The translations under genes were made by a program, and so were the position numbers. Below the pieces are notes generated by a model, which was not told where the DNA came from, ran no database searches, and was given only the letters and a program-made list of their open reading frames with translations. Positions 9,314 to 17,720 of a DNA stretch of 64,000 nt are shown here, in pieces (position 1 is the stretch's first letter; every line of letters begins with the position of its first letter). The stretch comes from Hymenobacter sp. UV11 (lineage in GTDB: Bacteria > Bacteroidota > Bacteroidia > Cytophagales > Hymenobacteraceae), in NCBI RefSeq assembly GCF_004684095.1, contig NZ_SRII01000003.1, positions 248,001 to 312,000 of the forward strand, in the 5' to 3' direction.

Positions 9314-9789
9314 CCTTTCATATCGTTCATCATTTCCTCGAACGGGTCCTTCCCGTCCTCGCCACCCAGCGCCGAAACCTTGCTGCGGCTGGCCGGCGTG
9401 AGGCCGAACTGCGTGAGCATGGATGAGGCCCGGCGCCAGGCATCTGAGGCAATCGCTACCTGGGGGTAGGCGCGGTGCATCACGCCGCCTTGCTTAGTGT
9501 AAATCTCGTAGCTCATGCCTTCACGGTTCACGAACTCCCTGGCCTCGGCCCACTCAGCCAGCGCCTCGGTGAGTAGTTGCAGCGCGGGGCCGTCGGCCAC
9601 GGTGGTGAGCTTCATCGACAAGAGCACGGCCCCGATTTCCCCCCAATATTGTTTCGCCCGGTCACTGAGCCAGTCCGGTGGGGTAGGCAAATACACGTCG
9701 GCCGTGGGCTCGTGGGGGTTGGTGCGAGAGGGCTGCAAAGTACCGCCGAGGGCCTTTTGTGCAGTGGGTTTGCGGGGTCGGCCGGCCAT
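9310..9789 (-). CDS. Phage terminase small subunit, P27 family
   Basis: The 159-residue protein begins MAGRPRKPTAQKALGGT, the basic start typical of P27-type small terminases. It continues with the PPDWLSDRAKQYWGEI block and a helical C-terminal half. In phages it recognises packaging sites and loads the large ATPase/nuclease subunit. The expected partner, a large terminase, is not downstream; a DUF1643 gene follows with a 4-base overlap. This supports loss of the packaging and head genes. Confidence 0.85.
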   Translation of the reverse strand: MAGRPRKPTAQKALGGTLQPSRTNPHEPTADVYLPTPPDWLSDRAKQYWGEIGAVLLSMKLTTVADGPALQLLTEALAEWAEAREFVNREGMSYEIYTKQGGVMHRAYPQVAIASDAWRRASSMLTQFGLTPASRSKVSALGGEDGKDPFEEMMNDMKG

Positions 9790-10049
9790 TTTAAAATAGT
9801 ATTTTATGAATATAGTAACTGATTTCCCCTTTTCCCTCCATTATGCACGCGCGTGTTTTTGACGCACTCAACGGTCTAGAAGGCAAGGGGGCTTGAGGAT
9901 TTTACCCCCCTATCCCCCTGGCCTGTTTTTAGCCCCGCTACGGGCCTCGTTTGGTTTTGGCGCGCTGGGCGCTGTCTGCTGCTGTGGGGGCGGCGTGGGG
10001 GGCTGCTAGGTAGGTGGGCGTGCCATAGGTTACGCGCTGGAGCTAACAG

Positions 10050-10379
10050 CTAACCAAGCGGGGTAGGGGCGGTGGGTAGTAGCCGTTCGCTCTGTGATTT
10101 TCGAGCATGGCAGGACTTACAAAGCGACTGGTGGTTGGCAGCGTCCCAGAAGGCACCACCAAGGCGTACAGGGGTAATGTGGTCGCAGACTGTGGCTACC
10201 GTGGTGCGCCCCTGTTTGGTGCAGACTTCGCAGCACGGGCAACGTCGCAGTTGGGCTTTACGGGCAGTCTGCCAGGCTGCGGTGCCGTACTCGGGACTAC
10301 GGGCAGCGTGCTGCTGGTACTCGCGCTTCACAGGGGTGGGCATCCATGGGCGCCTGACTGGTTTGGGTAAAGAGGGCAT
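10050..10379 (-). CDS. HNH endonuclease, phage type
   Basis: The protein has a zinc-binding HNH nuclease core. The first pair of cysteines is in CPCCEVC, then VCDHITPVRLGG carries the catalytic His of the HNH motif, followed by WDAANHQSLCKSCHARK with the second Cys pair and the final His. HNH proteins beside small terminases are part of phage DNA packaging. The ATG at 10379 overlaps the upstream gene's TGA (TGATG), giving coupled translation. A TTG one codon earlier is less likely as start. Confidence 0.88.
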   Translation of the reverse strand: MPSLPKPVRRPWMPTPVKREYQQHAARSPEYGTAAWQTARKAQLRRCPCCEVCTKQGRTTVATVCDHITPVRLGGAFWDAANHQSLCKSCHARKSQSERLLPTAPTPLG

Positions 10380-10750
10380 CAACTGAGCGGTTGGTTATCG
10401 GGTGGGGTGGTAAGTAACTGAGCAGCGTGGGCAGCTGCCTGCCGGGCCGCGCGGGCGGCTGCTCGCCGCTGACGACCGGGGCGCATATTGTCGGGGTGTT
10501 CGCGCTGCCACTGCAGAATAGCAGGCCGGCGGCGCTGGGAGCGTACGCGCTCGGCTTCGCGCATGCGCTCGGCGTGGTCAGGGTGGCGGCGTAAGGCGCG
10601 CAGTTCAGCCGCCCGACAGGCCTTGCAGGTGCCGCGATACTTCTGCTCAGCCTTGAGAAAAGGAAAGCGCTCCAGCAGCTGCGGAATACCGCACTTTTTG
10701 CAGGCTTTGAGGAAAGCCGTTTCGGACATAGTACAAGTTGGATAATCCAT
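10379..10750 (-). CDS. Small zinc-ribbon protein beside the HNH gene
   Basis: The 123-residue protein has an N-terminal four-cysteine knuckle (CKKCG, then CKACR about 25 residues later) and then a very basic Arg/Ala-rich helical tail. Proteins of this kind often precede HNH nucleases in phages and are thought to bind DNA. An alternative ATG lies seven codons in (MSETAFL). It is the first gene of a four-gene minus-strand run: zinc protein, HNH, small terminase, DUF1643. The exact role is unknown. Confidence 0.65.
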   Translation of the reverse strand: MDYPTCTMSETAFLKACKKCGIPQLLERFPFLKAEQKYRGTCKACRAAELRALRRHPDHAERMREAERVRSQRRRPAILQWQREHPDNMRPGRQRRAAARAARQAAAHAAQLLTTPPDNQPLS

Positions 10751-10883
10751 AGGAGCTGTTCGTAAGGTATTAATTTAAGAATAATGCAATTATTAAAAAA
10801 AGGGTCTGTTTTGACAGCGTGATAAATTCACGATGCCCTACGATCTAAGGCTGGGCAGGCTGAAGGATTGGAACCCCTACCCC

Positions 10884-11318
10884 CTAGGCGATGGGGATGG
10901 GGGTCACCGATGCCCGGCGGGCAGCTACAGCCGCTTCAGCCAGGAAGGCGGTGTAGGCCTCATCGAATGCGGCCGCCGGCAGCAGCGGGTAGTAGCCAGG
11001 TATAGCGGGCTCACCAGGTAGCAGGTAGAGCGTGAGCGGGGGCTCGTCAGGACTGAGTAATTCAAAGGGCAGCTGCACCTTGCTGATGCGCAGGCGCTGG
11101 CCATTGTTGCCGGATACGATAAAGCAGTTGGCGGCAGGCCGTAGGTCCAGGTGCCAGTAGGGGCTGCCGGTGGGGGGCGCTACCAGGTTGGCGGGCTGGG
11201 CCAGCTCCAGGCCCAGGTGCGTGGTCAGGGCAGCATGCAGGTACACGCGGCCCTGGTCCGTCACGGACAGGGTGGGCAAGGGGGGTAGCAGCGGGGCAGT
11301 AGCAGTAGGGGAATTCAT
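10884..11318 (-). CDS. Hypothetical protein, paralogue of the next gene upstream
   Basis: The 144-residue protein shares a block with its upstream neighbour: a QGRVY start, an LTTHLGLELAQP middle and YWHLDLRPAANC. The arrangement GR-x-Y, then an LGL turn and then a hydrophobic strand recalls an AbrB-like swapped hairpin, but this is only a suggestion. The pair looks like a tandem duplication that has diverged strongly. It is separated from its neighbour by 12 bases, so they are probably co-transcribed. Function is unknown. Confidence 0.6.
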   Translation of the reverse strand: MNSPTATAPLLPPLPTLSVTDQGRVYLHAALTTHLGLELAQPANLVAPPTGSPYWHLDLRPAANCFIVSGNNGQRLRISKVQLPFELLSPDEPPLTLYLLPGEPAIPGYYPLLPAAAFDEAYTAFLAEAAVAARRASVTPIPIA

Positions 11319-11330
11319 GAGCGCACAGGG

Positions 11331-11702
11331 TTAGCAGTTTTCGGATGAGGTAGCGGGCACCGTGAGCTGATACAGGCCAGGGCAGTGGGGCTGGGCAGCA
11401 CCCAGGGCCAGGGTAAGCTTAGTGCCGGGGGCCAGCAGGCCGGCGGGCAGACGCACGCCGTTAATGCGGGGGCGGGTCGCGGCGTGCCAGCTGATGTGCA
11501 GGCGCGCCGTGGGGCGCAGGTCCAAGTGCCAGCCGGTGCAGTCCGCACCGGGGGGTAGCAGGTCAATGGGCTGGCCGACACGCAGGCCCAGAGTAGTAAG
11601 CAGAATCTTACTCGGATACAGCCGGCCCTGGGCGGTGAGCGTCAGCGTGGGCGTGGGGCTGGGCGGGGGCAGGTGGTGGTCGAGGATATAGGCAGGTAGC
11701 AT
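11331..11702 (-). CDS. Hypothetical protein, paralogue of the next gene downstream
   Basis: The 123-residue protein carries the same block as its downstream neighbour: QGRLYPSKILLTTLGLRVGQ followed by GWHLDLRPTARL. Outside this block the sequences differ. The shared block is small, Pro- and Leu-rich, and could be a DNA-binding hairpin of the AbrB type, although no firm match is visible. It sits in the small-gene run between the primase and the phage packaging remnant. Confidence 0.58.
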   Translation of the reverse strand: MLPAYILDHHLPPPSPTPTLTLTAQGRLYPSKILLTTLGLRVGQPIDLLPPGADCTGWHLDLRPTARLHISWHAATRPRINGVRLPAGLLAPGTKLTLALGAAQPHCPGLYQLTVPATSSENC

Positions 11703-11749
11703 AGATGAGGGGGTATTTCTGGCAGAAAAAGGTAGGAAGCGTGTGGTAG

Positions 11750-12148
11750 CTAGCGGCCCGGTTGGGCCCGGGCCCGGCGGCGCTCAGCCTTGGTGACCGC
11801 GCGGGCGTGGTGCAGCAGGGCCATGGTGGCGCGGTGGGCGGCCAGTTCGGGGTAATAGGCGGCACTCTGGCGGTTCTGGGTGGTGAGGGTAACGCGCACG
11901 CCACCGCGGGCGGTGGGCTGGGGCTCACCGAGCAGCCGGCAGGCGTAGGCCGCCACGCGGGCGGGGTAGAGGGCCGTGATGGGCTCCTCGCCTGGGTATT
12001 CCATCCGGATGCGAACCAGGCGCCCGGCAGCCAGCTCAGCCAGCTTGTACTTGTCGCGTTTGGCAGCAGCGAGCAGGCGGGCCTGCTCGGCTTGCTGGTG
12101 CTGGCCGGCTGTGTGGTGGGAGGCTAGGAAGTCTTTTGCAGAAAGCAT
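11750..12148 (-). CDS. Hypothetical basic protein
   Basis: The 132-residue product has a charged helical start (Gln/Glu/Ala-rich), a middle with LVRIRMEYPGEEPITALYP and a basic C-terminus (KAERRRARAQPGR). No family is recognised. It follows the palindrome-rich non-coding stretch and could be the first gene of a transcript that includes the paralogous pair downstream (47 bases away). Confidence 0.5.
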   Translation of the reverse strand: MLSAKDFLASHHTAGQHQQAEQARLLAAAKRDKYKLAELAAGRLVRIRMEYPGEEPITALYPARVAAYACRLLGEPQPTARGGVRVTLTTQNRQSAAYYPELAAHRATMALLHHARAVTKAERRRARAQPGR

Positions 12149-12838
12149 GGGGGTAGGGGTAGTAAGATTTAATACAGCCCTGAATCTTGAAACTCAAGAC
12201 TCAGCTTCGGTTGGCAGCGAGGTAGTAACGAAACGTTACACCCTTTGGCGGGGGAAAGGGGTAACCAGATTGGTTATGCCTTCAGGGGGCCAACGCAATT
12301 TTGCGTTGACCTCTTCGGGCGGTCAGCTCACTTCTGAGCTTACCCTTTTGGAGGTCGAGTAACTTTTAACGGCACCTTTCGAGGTCGCCTCACTTCTGAG
12401 TACACTCCTCGGCGGTCGGCCCAGATTTGGGCACACCCCTCGGGCCGTTTCAATCGCGTAACTTTTAACGGCATCGGTGAGGGCCGTCAATCAACTGACT
12501 TTTCAATCGATTGAAAAGTGAGCCCACCTGCTGAGCCAGGGCATGAAAGCAGTTTTGCGTTGGTGGCGAGCAGAATTCAACTTTGAGGAGTGCCGGCCAG
12601 CAGCGGCCGGTGGGGTAAGGCCGTGGCGCAGGGTGGCATGAATTCAACGTTGAATTGGTGGCGGTCAGAATCCAGATTTGGATTCTGCTAAAGCCGTGGC
12701 CGGCGAGGTAGGGCCGTAGGGCAGTGGGGGTAGGGTAGGGCGTGAATCCAGTTTTGGATTGGTGGGCGCAGTGGCCAGGCGGGGCTCGTCGAGCAGGGCA
12801 GCGAGGGGGGGGGCGTAACGGCTAGGATTGATAATGAA
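12149..12838. other. 690-base gene-free stretch filled with short palindromes
   Basis: No convincing gene is present on either strand. The sequence is instead a string of at least ten short inverted repeats of different sequence, described in the repeat entry covering 12185-12760. Confidence 0.6.
12185..12760. repeat. Array of unlike short palindromes with similar centres
   Basis: Hairpins lie at 12185-12199, 12262-12276, 12291-12308 (CAACGCAA arms), 12325-12340 (AGCTCA), 12389-12400 (CTCA), 12419-12432 (GCCCA), 12498-12519 (22-base perfect palindrome), 12641-12656 (16-base perfect palindrome), 12668-12685 (GAATCCA) and 12745-12760 (AATCCA). Stem sequences differ, but five of them close on CA...TG with four-base loops of CTTC, GATT or GTTT. 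Between them the words GGTCG, GGTGG and GTAACTTTTAACGGCA recur. Confidence 0.6.
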
Positions 12839-13111
12839 TTAGAAGTGTTGATTAGCCGATTCGTGCCATGCCGCGAAACGGTCTCGACTGAGGATTGGGG
12901 GGCTGGTCTGTGGCCAGCCGTTGTATATCAGGGCGATATAGCCCCCTTCAATTCTGACGCGCTTCGATTTATAAGCAGGATGTAAAAACACTCGCTTACC
13001 AGTGCGCGACCGCCTAAGGGTTTGGGTGATTTCTGTATAGTTCAGGCTGAGCAAGTGCAGCACGAATAGCTCATTGGCTTGAAAAGAAGTAGGCAGTGTG
13101 TAGCAAGACAT
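12839..13111 (-). CDS. Hypothetical small protein
   Basis: The 90-residue protein starts MSCYTLPTSFQANELFVLHL and has a helical N-terminal half (LNYTEITQTLRRSRTGKRV) that resembles a winged or helix-turn-helix DNA-binding segment, followed by a beta-rich half. The family is not recognised. It lies immediately downstream of the twin hairpins and the primase gene and could belong to the same mobile module. Confidence 0.5.
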   Translation of the reverse strand: MSCYTLPTSFQANELFVLHLLSLNYTEITQTLRRSRTGKRVFLHPAYKSKRVRIEGGYIALIYNGWPQTSPPILSRDRFAAWHESANQHF

Positions 13112-13133
13112 CGCAGTAGTAGGTAAAAAGTGG

Positions 13134-13169
13134 CTGCCCCACGAATGATTTCCTAGTTTCGTGGGGCAG
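13134..13169. repeat. Hairpin, first of a twin pair
   Basis: Arms CTGCCCCACGAA and TTCGTGGGGCAG (12 bp, perfect) enclose 12 bases. The same hairpin recurs at 13392-13427 with an almost identical left loop side. No U-tract adjoins on the minus strand that would make it a standard terminator. Confidence 0.7.
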
Positions 13170-13391
13170 AAAAATAGCCTTTTTCTATAGCGTCAAGGCA
13201 TTTTTTTGGAGGTTTTAGAGAGGCGTTGTCTGCTGTTTATACTTACTCTAGCCAATTTGTATTTTTCTTATTCTCGCGTTTTATAGTAATGAGAAAAATA
13301 CAAAAAAAGAAAAAGGTATAGGCTGAAGCGTAAAGAGTGACCTTTTGAATGCTGAAACACTAGGTAATGAATTGATTCACAATAGGTAGGC
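13170..13391. other. AT-rich spacer between twin hairpins
   Basis: No gene is seen. A further imperfect inverted repeat is present around 13259-13303 (GTATTTTTCTTAT against ATGAGAAAAATAC). Runs of A and T make it a possible unwinding or regulatory region for the mobile module, but nothing proves that. Confidence 0.35.
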
Positions 13392-13427
13392 CTGCCCCAC
13401 GAATGATTCTTTAAGTTCGTGGGGCAG
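13392..13427. repeat. Hairpin, second of a twin pair, spans the primase stop
   Basis: It has the same 12-bp arms as the copy at 13134-13169, 258 bases away in the same orientation. The right arm encodes the last residues of the primase and the loop holds its TAA stop, so the hairpin forms at the very end of that message. Confidence 0.7.
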
Positions 13428-15915
13428 CGAGCGGCGGTATCATATAGAACTGCTTTTCACGCCAGTCACGTTTCTCCCACCTTTTTCTCGAAAATCCAAG
13501 CCTTTCAAACCAATTATTAAATCGCCGCAGGGTTATTCGTTTATCACCTGTCTCTGTTTGATACCGTTTTAAAGCATCTTCCACCCAAATACCCGGCTCA
13601 CCTGCCGGCACGCCCGCCGCCAGTAGCTCTGCCGCAAACTCGATGAACTCCGTACCCGTCTCTTGCTCCAGCTTGCGGGCAGCCAGCGTGGCTGAAGGCA
13701 GCTGCACCAGCTGCCGGCCACTCTTCAGAAAGCCCTGCACCCAGAACAAAGCCAGGTTGAAGAAACGGTTGTACTCGGCCACGTCATCTTCCCAGCCCTC
13801 CCGAAAGAAGCCGCGGCCGAACTCATCCTTTGGGGTGTGGGTGGCCGAGTAGTGCGGGGCCAGTGGAATTTCCAGCTTGCGGCCCTCGTGGCTGCTGCCG
13901 TCGCCCAGCAACACGTCGTTGGTGGTCATCGCGAACTTGGGCCCGTCCGCGAAGGGAATGATGAACTCGGGCTGGTTCTTCTTGTTGACGGCCAGCTCCG
14001 ACACGATTTCGGTAAAGAGCTTTTTGAAGGGTAGCCGCCGGCCATCCCACTCATCGAAATAGAGAATTCGGGTATCGAGTTCGACCCGCGAAAAGCGAAA
14101 GCCATCCTCGAAGCGGAAGGTAGCGCCGGGTATCAGTGTCACTTTGATGAGCTCACCCACCGCCCGAATCAGTAGGCTCTTACCCGTCCGGCCATCGGGC
14201 TTGCCGGTGGTGGCCACCTCATCGAGGAAGATGACGCAACGCGCGTTCAGCTCCTCCTTGTAGCCGTGCAGCAGGTAGCCCAGTGCGTGTTGTAGCACGG
14301 TCAGGCGGGCGGCGTCCCGGGCACTCACGTTGGCCGTGAAGGTGTGGAAGTCGCACTGCTCGGCGGCGGACCGGCTGATGAGCACCACGTGGTGGGTCCG
14401 CACCTGCTCGGCCCAGATAAGGCCTGGCAGTTCGTCGTAGGGGTAGGCCTGGCGCTCGTCGGCGCCCACCCGTACCCAGCAGTTGGCAAAGAAGAAGTAG
14501 GCCAGTTCGCGCTCATCCCGCAGGAACGGCTGCTCCAGGCTCGGTAGATTCTGCAGAAACTTCGGGTCGAAGTACTTGCCATCCTTGCCGTGCACTAGGT
14601 CTTGCACCTGAAAGCGGTACACGCCCCCGTCGAACTCGAAGGGCAGGCCTTCCAGGTAGGCGTTCACGAAGTCGCGCAGCTGGCCGCTGTCCTGGCGGTG
14701 CACGATGTTGGCCCGCACCTGCACGGTCAGGTAGCTGCCCTCGCCCGTGCGGTACTTGCGGAAGCCTGCGCCGGCCAGCCAACTCAGGTACTTGTTGTCG
14801 CTGAGCACCAGCTTCGGCGGGGCATCGCGCTTGGTGCTGGCGCTGGGCAACAGGTTCCAGAACGTCAGCAGTGCCAGGGCCTGCTGCTGCTCCTCGGCAA
14901 TAGCCTGCACGGCGGCCTGCACGCTGGTCAGCGGTACGTGGGCCTGGGTGGCAATGTCGGAAGCCAGCGAAACCACTGTGCCGTAGGCCTGGCGGGCGTC
15001 GCGCAGTTCCCGGCGCACGCGCAGCTGCAGCCAGTCGGGCAGCAGGGGCTTGGCCGGGCCGGTTTTGTAGAGGCCCGAGTGCAGGGCCTTCTCGGCGTTC
15101 TTGAGGTCGGCCACGTTTTCCTTGGCCAGCACCTCGGCGTGTAGCGCATCGTAGGCGCGGCCGGCGTCGACGAAGCCCGAGCCGACGTAGCCGCCCACCG
15201 TATGGGCTGCGTGCAGCACCTTCACGTACTTGCCGCCGTCCTGGGCTTCCCGAATCATCTTGCAGCCGATGGCAATCAGCGTGGCTTCCGTATCGGCGTT
15301 GCGCAGGTCGGGGCCTGCCAAGTGGTGGGCGGGCGCCTGGCGCGCCGCCCGCGCCGCCACCTGGGGCTCAGGCAGCGTTTCCTCGAACGTGGCGGCCTCC
15401 TCATTCAGGTACAGCGCCGGGTCGTAGCTGACGAAGCGCAGGCGGCTTACGTTCGAGCAGCTGGCATCTACTGTTACGCCGTGGGCGGCCAGAAAGTAGG
15501 CGGCCAGGGCCCGAAAGCTGCCTTTGTGGTCGTCGGGCGGAATGGGCACCAGCACGCAGAAGCCCACACCGCCCACGCTGGCCGCCACGGCGTAGGCGTA
15601 GCTGTCGGCCTCAATGCTAGCGCGCGCGGCCGCCAGGTTGATGCTGGCGTTGGCGTCCTTAGCGTCGATATCCAGGCAGAGCAGCCCCGAATGCGCTAGC
15701 AGCTTGCCGTCGGCGCGGGCGCTGAATGTGCCCGACGTGGTGAAGCCAGGCAGTTTCCTTTTGGCCCTGTCATACGCGGCCTTGTCACCGGCGACCGCGC
15801 GGGCCGCCTCGACCTGCTCGCGCCAGCGGCCCTCTTTGATGCCCGCCAGCACCTCGGGCAATTCCAGCGCCTGGCCGGCGGTAGTTACGGAGTCAGGATA
15901 ATAGGAAACGAGCAT
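13411..15915 (-). CDS. VirE-N/BT4734-type primase-helicase of a mobile element
   Basis: The N-terminal part (about residues 40-190) matches the BT4734/VirE N-terminal domain, with HSGLLCLDIDAKDA, the SVGGVGFCVLVPI block and CSNVSRLRFVSYDPALYLN, a primase-like fold found in Bacteroidota mobile elements. The C-terminal half is a D5-like helicase: Walker A in GKPDGRTGKSLL near residue 570 and Walker B in ILYFDEWD near residue 635. It probably starts replication of the element. A GTG at 15918 that overlaps the upstream TAG is an alternative start; I prefer the ATG at 15915. Confidence 0.85.
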   Translation of the reverse strand: MLVSYYPDSVTTAGQALELPEVLAGIKEGRWREQVEAARAVAGDKAAYDRAKRKLPGFTTSGTFSARADGKLLAHSGLLCLDIDAKDANASINLAAARASIEADSYAYAVAASVGGVGFCVLVPIPPDDHKGSFRALAAYFLAAHGVTVDASCSNVSRLRFVSYDPALYLNEEAATFEETLPEPQVAARAARQAPAHHLAGPDLRNADTEATLIAIGCKMIREAQDGGKYVKVLHAAHTVGGYVGSGFVDAGRAYDALHAEVLAKENVADLKNAEKALHSGLYKTGPAKPLLPDWLQLRVRRELRDARQAYGTVVSLASDIATQAHVPLTSVQAAVQAIAEEQQQALALLTFWNLLPSASTKRDAPPKLVLSDNKYLSWLAGAGFRKYRTGEGSYLTVQVRANIVHRQDSGQLRDFVNAYLEGLPFEFDGGVYRFQVQDLVHGKDGKYFDPKFLQNLPSLEQPFLRDERELAYFFFANCWVRVGADERQAYPYDELPGLIWAEQVRTHHVVLISRSAAEQCDFHTFTANVSARDAARLTVLQHALGYLLHGYKEELNARCVIFLDEVATTGKPDGRTGKSLLIRAVGELIKVTLIPGATFRFEDGFRFSRVELDTRILYFDEWDGRRLPFKKLFTEIVSELAVNKKNQPEFIIPFADGPKFAMTTNDVLLGDGSSHEGRKLEIPLAPHYSATHTPKDEFGRGFFREGWEDDVAEYNRFFNLALFWVQGFLKSGRQLVQLPSATLAARKLEQETGTEFIEFAAELLAAGVPAGEPGIWVEDALKRYQTETGDKRITLRRFNNWFERLGFSRKRWEKRDWREKQFYMIPPLAAPRT

Positions 15916-15917
15916 CA

Positions 15918-16349
15918 CTAATTTAGGCTAGGGCTGATGGCCGCCACGACCTCGGGGCAGTGGCTTTCGCGCAATTCGTAGCGCAGAATGATGTGTAGTT
16001 CGGCCAGGCGTAGGATGGTGGCAGGCCGCTTATCCGGCTCACCCTCGGGCAGCCAGCCCCAGGCCAGGCACAGAATGGGCACGGTCGGGTGGTCAAGATT
16101 ATTCTGGTCGATGGTGGCCATCTCCACCGCCTGCTGCCAGGGTTCGTGCCGGCGCTTCGTGCGGATGAGCAAGAGCTGGGCGCCCACGAGTAGCCGGTGC
16201 CAGTCTTCCCGATGCACGCGCTGCATCCAGAACTTGCGGCCGTCGGGTAAGGCAATTTGTCCTTCGTTGGCGGGCAAGCCAGTTTGCTGGGCCGGGCGAG
16301 GCGGGTGCCCGCTCAGGCGACGCACCAGCGTTTTTGAGAAGTTACCCAC
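15918..16349 (-). CDS. Hypothetical protein, start possibly lost by frameshift
   Basis: The 143-residue frame opens with GTG directly after a stop codon. Upstream, an ATG at 16392 overlaps the recombinase stop as ATGA, the coupling used throughout this run, and reads 16 residues (MKATLILAKESEVACG) before a TAA. A one-base shift would join it to this frame, so the original gene may have begun at 16392. The family is not recognised; the middle part (VPILCLAWGWLPEGE) is hydrophobic. It ends one base into the GTG of the primase gene. Confidence 0.5.
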   Translation of the reverse strand: MGNFSKTLVRRLSGHPPRPAQQTGLPANEGQIALPDGRKFWMQRVHREDWHRLLVGAQLLLIRTKRRHEPWQQAVEMATIDQNNLDHPTVPILCLAWGWLPEGEPDKRPATILRLAELHIILRYELRESHCPEVVAAISPSLN

Positions 16350-16388
16350 AGGCTACCTCGCTTTCTTTGGCTAAAATCAGAGTTGCTT

Positions 16389-17720
16389 TCATGCTGCTAA
16401 TTCAAATGATGTGGTTTCTTCTTCTGCTGGCGCATAGCCGCCTAGCATCGAGAAGGCATCTATCACGGTCGTATCCAGTAGCTCGGCATAAAGCTTTTGG
16501 GTAATGAGCACGTTGGCGTGGCCCAGGAATTTGCTTACTACTGGTAGGGGTATTCCCATATTCAGCAGTAACGTTCCGGCTGTCTTGCGCCCGACGTGGG
16601 TGGTCATTTTTTCGGCTGCAATGCTGCACATTTCACCCAGCACTTTTAGCCCACGGTTATAGGCTTGATTAGTCAACACAGGTATGGTATCCTCATAGTG
16701 CGCTAGCAGCCGCTCAGCTTCGGGCAGCAGCGGAATCACGCACTCGTAGCCCTTGAACATGGTGCTTTTGGCCCGCTTGACGCGTAGCACCCGCCGCAAA
16801 TTGCCGGCCCTGTCGCGGTGGTACTCCACATCACGTCCCACGTTCAGGCTGGCCATGTCAGCGTAAGCCAGGCCCGTCCAGCACTGGAACACGAAGCAGT
16901 CGCGGACCAGGCCGAGGCCATTGTTGGCGAGCTCGATACAGGAAATTGCCTCCAGCTCCCCGACGGTCAAAAATTTAATAGGCTCTTTCGCTTGATGCTT
17001 GAACTCGTAGTGCTGAGCTGGGTTTTTGTCGATATACTCCCGACGCACGGCCCAGCTTAGGACTTGCAAAACCCCGCGAAGTATTTTGTTAGCAGAGTTG
17101 CGCTTGAGGCCCTTTACCTTTAGAAGCCAGTGTATTAGCTTATCGGCCATATTCAGGCCGAAAGATTCGGGCCGTAGGCCTGCTATATCGTGAGCCCGCA
17201 AGAAGTCCGTAAGCCTATTGAGGCGGGTTTTGTGGCTCATGGAAGTAGCCAAAGCGATTTCTACACCTACCAGCCCCTCACGCTCTGCTATAAATGCCCG
17301 GTACAATTCTGCTAGCGACTGGCTCACGCGCTCACGCGTAAGCTGCTGCGGCGTCTTTTTGGGGCCGCGTAGGCCATCCTTAACCGCCGTAATTCGCACC
17401 TCCACTACTGGCCCGCGTGGTTCAGGCTTGCGCAACCGCTTGTATATCTCAACTACTTCACATTGTAGCTGATACAGCGTGTTGTTATGCTCGGCTACCA
17501 CCTCCTCGCTAAAGTCGGGCAACACATGCTGCTTTTGACTGGCTGGCATAGTCAGCTTGCGCAGAGCGTTTTTCCAATAGGCTTTCGGGCAGGTAACGCC
17601 GGTAGCTAGAACAACGCGCTTGCTGTCAATGGATAACAGCAACACAATGGGAGCAAGTCCTAGGTGATTTTCGCGCTTGTGGCGTCGTCGAAAGGATAGA
17701 TATAGAGTGTCTACTTTCAT
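16389..17720 (-). CDS. Tyrosine recombinase, IntDOT-like, second of a pair
   Basis: The 443-residue protein has an N-terminal arm-binding domain, a SAM-like core-binding domain (about residues 130-230) and a catalytic domain. Visible catalytic residues are HVGRK (His-x-x-Arg), the LGHAN His and the nucleophile Tyr in LYAELLD. The usual first Arg in TGLR is replaced (CWTGLAYADM), as known for CTnDOT-type integrases. It is coupled to the preceding recombinase by ATGA overlap. The two together probably carry out integration or excision of this element. Confidence 0.88.
   Translation of the reverse strand: MKVDTLYLSFRRRHKRENHLGLAPIVLLLSIDSKRVVLATGVTCPKAYWKNALRKLTMPASQKQHVLPDFSEEVVAEHNNTLYQLQCEVVEIYKRLRKPEPRGPVVEVRITAVKDGLRGPKKTPQQLTRERVSQSLAELYRAFIAEREGLVGVEIALATSMSHKTRLNRLTDFLRAHDIAGLRPESFGLNMADKLIHWLLKVKGLKRNSANKILRGVLQVLSWAVRREYIDKNPAQHYEFKHQAKEPIKFLTVGELEAISCIELANNGLGLVRDCFVFQCWTGLAYADMASLNVGRDVEYHRDRAGNLRRVLRVKRAKSTMFKGYECVIPLLPEAERLLAHYEDTIPVLTNQAYNRGLKVLGEMCSIAAEKMTTHVGRKTAGTLLLNMGIPLPVVSKFLGHANVLITQKLYAELLDTTVIDAFSMLGGYAPAEEETTSFELAA

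Noticed and set aside
11315..11581. Overlapping minus-strand frame in the paralogue pair
   Set aside because: It is an out-of-frame shadow of the 11331-11702 gene, rich in Pro, Ser and Arg, as expected of GC-driven frames.
12185..12760. Integron attC array
   Set aside because: The hairpins are too short, lack the conserved core sites and have no cassettes between them.
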